Under the pieces are notes generated by a model that saw only the letters and a program-made list of their open reading frames with translations, was not told the DNA's origin and made no database searches. A stretch of DNA of 64,000 nt, taken from Euptelea pleiosperma. Taxonomy: Eukaryota > Streptophyta > Magnoliopsida > Ranunculales > Eupteleaceae. Where the stretch lies: contig CM068540.1 in NCBI GenBank assembly GCA_035048495.1, positions 3,270,829 through 3,334,828 of the forward strand. The letters run 5' to 3'. Position numbers and translations under genes: made by a program. Below are positions 60,201 to 64,000 of the stretch, in pieces (the first letter of the stretch is position 1; each line of letters starts with the position of its first letter).

Positions 60201-61073
60201 ACACCTCCACTCTTTTTATTTTTAATTTCTAACCAACTGAACAACCCAAATTCATAGAACACCATACAGACTTTCTCTTTGTGGGGTTATGGTAGATTGA
60301 TTTATCATTTGTGAAATCATTTCCATATCTATTGATCACATAATGATGTTGACTTATTTGACCATGACTTGTGCAGGCGCGACACCGAGTCGACTCAAAA
60401 CTCAGTCGAGTACTTGATGAACTTTTTCGAGTACTCAATCGAGTTTGTTCGGGTTTTACGAAGACCTGGTTACCCTTTAACTGAACCCAGGTCTTGATTG
60501 AATTGAGTCGACTCGGTGAGTTTTCTCTAGTAAGAATTTGTATGAATGTTTGTTGTGTACATTATTTTGTTATATTTAGTTTATATAACAATTGCGGATA
60601 TGCATATGAATTTTTTTCATTTATTTATTCCTCATATTTTGTAGGAAAATTGATTATAGAACACTTGAATTTGTATGTGAATCATAGACCATCCATTCGA
60701 AAGCAGCTTTTCTGGAAACCTGCCCTAAAACATGTGCTAGGTTCACATGTTATTAAGCTAACAGATGGTTCTAGATTCACGCACAAATTCTTCAAACATG
60801 TTTTTTCTCTTTTGCTGTTCTTATACAACTTTTTTTTTGTAAAAGCTGCACGAGGCAATCATGCGTGAAGACTCGACGGAGTATGAAGAAGGTATTATAA
60901 TTCAAGAATTCCGGAAGGGGTTCAAATTAGGTGAAAGGCTTTTGCGCCCCTCGATGGTGAAGGTATCTGCTGGTCCAGGTCCTGCAAAGCTCGAAGAAGC
61001 TGGGCCATCAGGGGATGCCGAGGGTGGCAGCGAAACCAGTGAGGAGAGCAGTACTGAAGGAGAGTCTGCTTAA
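43196..61073 (+). CDS. CGE1/EMB1241-like: Chloroplast GrpE co-chaperone (nucleotide exchange factor for Hsp70), 3 exons
   Basis: Exons 43196-43438, 56968-57483 and 60846-61073 join in phase 0 at CAG|gtaacc...acag|GAA and TTG|gtgagt...aaag|CTG: 987 nt, 328 residues plus TAA. Residues 1 to about 70 are Ser/Leu/Lys-rich with few acids, a plastid transit peptide, followed by FAASGET. Residues about 82-110 are acidic. About 111-170 is the long dimer coiled coil ([20 protein letters not shown]), then the family signature [13 protein letters not shown] (169-181), [10 protein letters not shown] (197-206) and the C-terminal beta domain with [29 protein letters not shown] (276-294) and a Ser/Glu tail. 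Arabidopsis plastid GrpE is of similar length. GrpE releases ADP from stromal Hsp70 in import and folding. Intron 1 is 13529 bp and intron 2 3362 bp, both filled with repeats; no coding lesion is seen. Confidence 0.97.
43439..46349 (+). other. GrpE intron 1, left part
   Basis: 43439-44760 is unique-looking AT-rich DNA. 44763-44995 (minus) is the 3' end of an RTE LINE: a (CAT)n-type tail, tatgggtttgggcgttcggt and cttcccctcacccttttag. 45280-45720 resembles 54720-55220 (agtttagctataggtYtagt, gagcattttaRagaagatt, attaatgaRtgaaaatttg), perhaps ends of an older retroelement. Confidence 0.65.
46745..47303 (-). mobile_element. 5'-truncated LINE inserted in the gypsy 5' LTR
   Basis: Minus strand: LINE C-terminus (47138-46881, [39 protein letters not shown]), then a 3' UTR with the motif ggtcatctcgacc and an A/T-rich tail at 46741-46765. 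AGGTTCTTTT at 46735-46744 and 47304-47313 is a 10-bp target duplication. The 3' LTR of the gypsy lacks this insert, which confirms the borders. Confidence 0.88.
48242..48273. repeat. (AC)n(AT)n microsatellite
   Basis: Compound dinucleotide repeat, about 32 bp, in the gypsy internal region. Confidence 0.95.
48345..48610. mobile_element. Inverted relative of the 27.3-kb MULE MITE
   Basis: Shares with the reverse complement of 27296-27634: tcctcacaaaaatt, aagaattatggaccRtc, gaaaaccacatttRatRgg, agaaatttcagaatgggctg and ccattgaKtcatcttctatg. The terminal GGGTCGG ends are lost. Confidence 0.75.
50385..50525 (-). mobile_element. Short LINE-like 3' tail in the gypsy 3' LTR
   Basis: T-tract, cgatcggtaaaggatatata, ttaagagggctgag and A-rich text with no counterpart in the 5' LTR. 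It looks like the reverse-oriented tail of another LINE; the target duplication is not clear. Confidence 0.55.
50851..52225 (+). other. GrpE intron 1, middle part
   Basis: AT-rich. 51930-52045 is another reverse-oriented LINE tail (T-tract, ataagtataggctttattga, gaggtcgagatgacc). Two similar phrases (catctgtcacgttccatttt and catttgtcacattccatttt) flank it about 300 bp apart. The rest is unrecognised. Confidence 0.6.
52234..53192. mobile_element. hAT-like foldback element with CAGTGTTTTTAAA ends
   Basis: 959 bp. Ends cagtgtttttaaatgc and gcctttaaaaacactg. Subterminal arms are rich in gaggcgtaagcctcatgcg and its complement. The middle is purine-rich with repeated cgtggacagcataaa and aagaagaagaa units. 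Flanks cttccaac (52226-52233) and cttccccc (53193-53200) match at 6 of 8 positions, a likely decayed 8-bp duplication. No transposase. Confidence 0.82.
53201..56967 (+). other. GrpE intron 1, right part
   Basis: 53201-54200 unrecognised AT-rich DNA. 54240-54590 looks like a copia LTR 3' part (agggcattttcgtac, gggaaccctagtttcg, ttgtggtcgccccaacag). 54720-55220 is similar to 45280-45720. 55221-56967 shows no feature. Confidence 0.55.
58470..59460 (-). pseudogene. RTE-type LINE relic in GrpE intron 2
   Basis: Minus strand 59248-58940 reads [63 protein letters not shown], the C-terminal part of a plant RTE reverse transcriptase. It is followed by a decayed GKTRKDK/RWFGHVQ-type tail region and, at the 3' end, catcattcatcatcatcatc. 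Stops and frameshifts present. Antisense to GrpE. Confidence 0.88.
60385..60516. mobile_element. Small foldback element with CCGAGTCGACTC ends
   Basis: 132 bp with perfect 14-bp terminal inverted repeats ccgagtcgactcaa / ttgagtcgactcgg and further internal actcgagt-like palindromes. It lies 330 nt before GrpE exon 3. Target duplication not visible. Confidence 0.75.
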
Positions 61074-62090
61074 TGGTTCTTGATGTCTTAAAAGTCCTAG
61101 ATTCAGTTTTGTCAAAGCCTATCGTGTTTAAAAGGTTAGTGGTAAGAGGGTTTTGTTCAGGGGTTTGTGATTGCCCCAGATGAAACTGGTTGGAGGAAGT
61201 AGCTTTTGTAACAGTAAACATAGTGAGGAGGAACTGTTCCTCTTTTTTTTTTTTTTCCACTTTTATTGGTTAAATGAATTATTTATTCATAAATTCATGT
61301 TTTTTGAGTTTATAAGCTGTTACGTCATCTCTATTGTTTGGGCTTTTTTGGCTGGAAAAGTAGATTTTTTGGCTGTTAAATATGTATGTTTAGGTCAGTT
61401 TTAGCTCTCTATCAGGTGCTTAACAGGGCTGTCAAACTGATATTTTTCGAATCAAATATAAGAATATCCAAATTTGAATCCGAAAAAAAAAATCTAATAT
61501 CCGAATTCAATTTGATGTTTGACAGATATTCGGAATCAATATTTGATTCGGAATCCAATTCATTTATCAATTCGTTTGATAAGTAAATCGTGCGAAAGTA
61601 GAAGTAAAAAAGAACTAAATCACAACATAAGATATACTTGGTTCACACGTGTGGGCTACGTCCATAGAGATAGCCACCAGTTCACTATTGAGAACGAGAG
61701 ACCACCAATGTAGGACACAGATCATCTCTTCAAATTCAAAGATGACTTTAAATAGAAATCGGAAATCTTAAAAATCTTAAAATCAATAACTACCATCGGA
61801 TCTAACCTTATAATGAATAGACCAGATTAATCCATGGGATTACAATTCCATATAAAAAAACCCGTAAAATCTGTTGCAAATACTTTCCACTGCTTGGGTG
61901 GAAGGTGCGATGCAAATATTTTCATATTTTTCGAGTCTTTGATGAATCCAAAATAGGAGATGGAGATCACCTACAGACAAGATCAATGGAATTAAATGAT
62001 CACAACCAATCAAACAACGGAACAAATGGATGAGAATCATGAGATAGTCCAGGCAAGTTTATTTTCGGCCGGACCCAATAATCGGTTGGT
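61074..62090 (+). other. GrpE 3' flank
   Basis: GrpE 3' UTR without an obvious AATAAA. At 61424, cagggctgtcaaactgat is a hAT-like terminus followed by repeated attYgaatcYgaat phrases to about 61575; no second end was found. 61600-62090 unrecognised. Confidence 0.5.
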
Positions 62091-62092
62091 CC

Positions 62093-62351
62093 TAGTAGAA
62101 CTTTGCTGACCGCCCACAATTTGAGTCAGTTGGAATACTTTAGAGGGATGTTGACCGTATGGATGTTTGGCCAATCCCTAAGTGGACCTACAAACTAAAA
62201 ATCAGCTTGATTAGTGATTTCAAACCTTTGGATCTTTGTACCCTAAATAATGTCAAATTCCACGGTTAAAAATCAACCCATGAAAATGACTCCAATACAA
62301 CTTTTAGAAATCACTAATCATGCTATTTTTTTGGTCCGGATGTCTATCTAG
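62093..62351. mobile_element. Foldback MITE, GAGTAAAACTT family, truncated copy H
   Basis: Starts agtagaactttgctgacc and has gaccgtatggatgtttggcc and the inner arms (caaacctttggatc, agaaatcactaatca). It stops before the right terminal repeat, where copy I begins. Confidence 0.8.
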
Positions 62352-62853
62352 GAGTAAAACTTTGCTGACCCTCCACAATGACTGCCCCCCATAACCACCC
62401 ACAATATGAGCCACGTGGCACATTTGTGGAGGATGTTGACTGTGGATGTTCGGCCGACCCTAAGTGGACCAACAAATCAAAAATCAACCTTATTAGTGAA
62501 TTTCATGGATTGATTTTAACCATTGAATTTGAGCATCTAAGTGTTGGATTGGAGTCATTTTCATCGATTGAATTTAACCCTTGAATTTGAGCATTATTGA
62601 CCATTATTTGCCATTACTTGGGTACTAGGATCCAAAGATATGAAATCATTAATTAGGCTGATTTTTGGTTTGTAGGCCCATCTAGGGAATGATACTAGGA
62701 TCCAAAGATATGAAATCACTAATTAGGCTGATTTTTGGTTTGTAGGCCAATCTAGGGATTGACTAAACATCCATACGGTCAGCGTCTTCTAAAAGTGTAC
62801 CACATGGCTCATATTGTGGGCAGTCATCATGGGCGGTGAGCGAAATTTTACTC
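62352..62853. mobile_element. Foldback MITE, GAGTAAAACTT family, copy I with internal duplication
   Basis: 502 bp. Ends gagtaaaactttgctgacc and agcgaaattttactc. A segment of about 68 bp (gatactaggatccaaagata ... aggccMatctaggga) is tandemly doubled at about 62620-62760. Flanks tctatctag and tccatcttg match at 7 of 9 positions, a possible decayed duplication. Contains gagccacgtggcac. Confidence 0.82.
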
Positions 62854-63191
62854 TCCATCTTGGGGTCAAATATTATATATATTTCGAGGAAGCTTCAGCC
62901 GAAAAGTGAATGTTTGCAGCCATTTTTGGCTGCAACCATTAACAGCTCAAATCATAAAAATAAAAAAAAAATATGGACTCACGGTAAATATTTACGGATG
63001 TAAAAATGGTGAGGGTGCAACCAAGCGCCTAAAAATGTGAAAAACATGTTGCAAATGTTTGCAAACAAATATTTGCGGTGATACCAAGCAAGGCCATAAC
63101 CTTCCTAATCTAAGGGTGTTTTTTGTCAATTTAGACAGTTTCACATGACTAGGTGTCATATAAAATACAGTTGAGCCACATTTATAACTTA

Positions 63192-63227
<36 letters not shown>

Positions 63228-63239
63228 GTTAAAAATCGA
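62854..63239. other. Intergenic stretch with (ATG)n at 63192-63226
   Basis: About 12 ATG/GAT units. Such tails end plant RTE LINEs, but no LINE body adjoins. The rest is unrecognised. Confidence 0.6.
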
Positions 63240-63480
63240 CCTTTCACGAATCAAGAAAGATAATCAAATTTTCACTATCTCTAAAGAATTGGGGTTACAA
63301 TATATAGTTTCCTCTCTCAATGTATAAGTACGAATCCCAACGCCGTTTTAGAGAATTATAGATCTCTGGTATACAGAAATACTCAAAATACCCCCAGTAT
63401 GAGTTGTACCCAAACATGTATTGTATAAACCTATACGAACTGTACTGATGTCGTATGGACACCGAAAAAATATGGACACC
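63240..63480 (-). repeat. Ty1/copia LTR fragment, inverted
   Basis: Reverse complement reads ttgggtacaactcatactgg, ggtattttgag, gaggaaactatatattgtaaccccaat, gagatagtgaaa, parallel to 40740-40885. A partial LTR without partner. Confidence 0.65.
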
Positions 63481-63789
63481 TAACCTAATAATGATGATGA
63501 TATAGAGCAAAGCTACTCTACACTTAGTTCTCTTTGGAGGGTGCCCTGAAACTTGGAAGGGTTTCTCACCTCTCGCTTTCAAGGATCTTTGGCCAGTCAT
63601 CAAGCTCTCTCTGTCTTCTGGTGCCATGCTCTGGTTTGCTCTCACCGTCCTCTATTTGTTTATATTAACCAACAATATATTTCTTTTTCTTTTGTATGGT
63701 GATCAGATAGGGGTGCTCCTATCGAGTAATTGATATGTCGTTTGGCGAGTTTTAATTGGTTGCCAAAGCGAGGAGCTCGAGGTACATTT

Positions 63790-64000
63790 TATCCAATGAA
63801 AATAAGACACAAGGGGCCACTATTGGATCAATTTGAATTTCAAATTTTGAATTTTAGATCTGTTTTATTTTCATTGTTGTCCCTTTTCCCATTTTTCCCC
63901 ATTTTCCCATTTTTTCCCTTGTGTGTTATAATCTGTAATAACATAAAAAACAGTAACGCCATCAGTCCCTTATACCGTTATAACGTCCCCTTTTAAACCT
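63790..64000 (-). mobile_element. Palindrome-rich element X, copy 4 (cut by window end)
   Basis: Read from the window end on the minus strand: aggtttaaaaggggacgtta, taacggtataagggactgat, ggcgttactg, then repeats of aaatgggaaaa. Same order as copies 2 and 3. Confidence 0.6.

Larger units (their letters stand above)
57484..60845 (+). other. GrpE intron 2 (3.4 kb)
   Basis: Contains an RTE LINE relic and a short foldback element (separate entries). 57484-58469 and 59461-60384 hold nothing recognised; wording such as gatgggaagaa...cttcc at 57530 and 59580 recurs and may be decayed MITE arms. Confidence 0.65.

Noticed and set aside
1..64000. tRNA, rRNA or organelle-derived segments
   Set aside because: I looked for T-loop words (GGTTCGAATCC type) and long organelle-like GC-balanced coding and saw none; a tRNAscan or organelle alignment would be decisive.

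Overview
The window is nuclear DNA of a flowering plant. It is AT-rich, has spliced GT-AG genes with long introns, and is crowded with plant transposable elements (RTE- and L1-type LINEs, Ty3/gypsy and copia LTR fragments, MULEs, hATs, MITEs). The codon style and the absence of grass-type GC-rich genes suggest a non-grass angiosperm. A magnoliid or early-diverging eudicot is only a guess. There is no sign of prokaryotic, organellar or viral DNA.

Three host genes can be supported. (1) MZT1/GIP, the small gamma-tubulin-complex subunit, is an intact single-exon 70-residue ORF on the minus strand at 3302-3514. (2) An AGD14/ZIGA4-type ARF-GAP lies on the minus strand at 13978-22493; 13 coding exons reconstruct exactly in phase to 670 residues, and one intron is GC-AG. 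(3) The plastid-type co-chaperone GrpE (CGE/EMB1241 type) lies on the plus strand at 43196-61073; three coding exons give 328 residues, split by introns of 13.5 kb and 3.4 kb. These genes are unrelated housekeeping genes and do not form a functional cluster.

The rest is layered repeats. 1-9.4 kb: LINE relics and the MZT1 gene, including a 5'-truncated LINE with a clear 10-bp target-site duplication. 10.3-13.1 kb and 22.9-27.6 kb: two clusters of foldback MITEs on either side of the ARF-GAP gene. One family (ends GAGTAAAACTT...) has 9-bp target-site duplications in six copies, and many copies carry the G-box core CACGTG inside the terminal repeats. 28.5-33.6 kb: a decayed MULE with a mudrA-like transposase (minus) converging on an intron-containing plant-mobile-domain gene (plus), with a tract of interstitial telomere-like repeats on its left. 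33.6-34.8 kb: four copies of a short dispersed repeat. 35.5-40.4 kb: a Ty3/gypsy gag-protease relic between LTRs, holding a hAT transposase relic on the opposite strand. 41.5-43 kb: MITEs in front of GrpE, one a hAT-type with a perfect 8-bp duplication. 43.4-57 kb: GrpE intron 1, with a second gypsy relic whose 5' LTR carries a LINE, a 959-bp hAT-like foldback element, and LTR and LINE scraps. 61-64 kb: more MITEs, an inverted copia LTR fragment and the end of a palindrome-rich element.

No new enzymatic system was found. The most unusual signals are the G-box-bearing foldback MITE family, the palindrome-iterating element family, the MULE/PMD convergent pair beside telomere-like DNA, the GC-AG intron and the very long GrpE intron.
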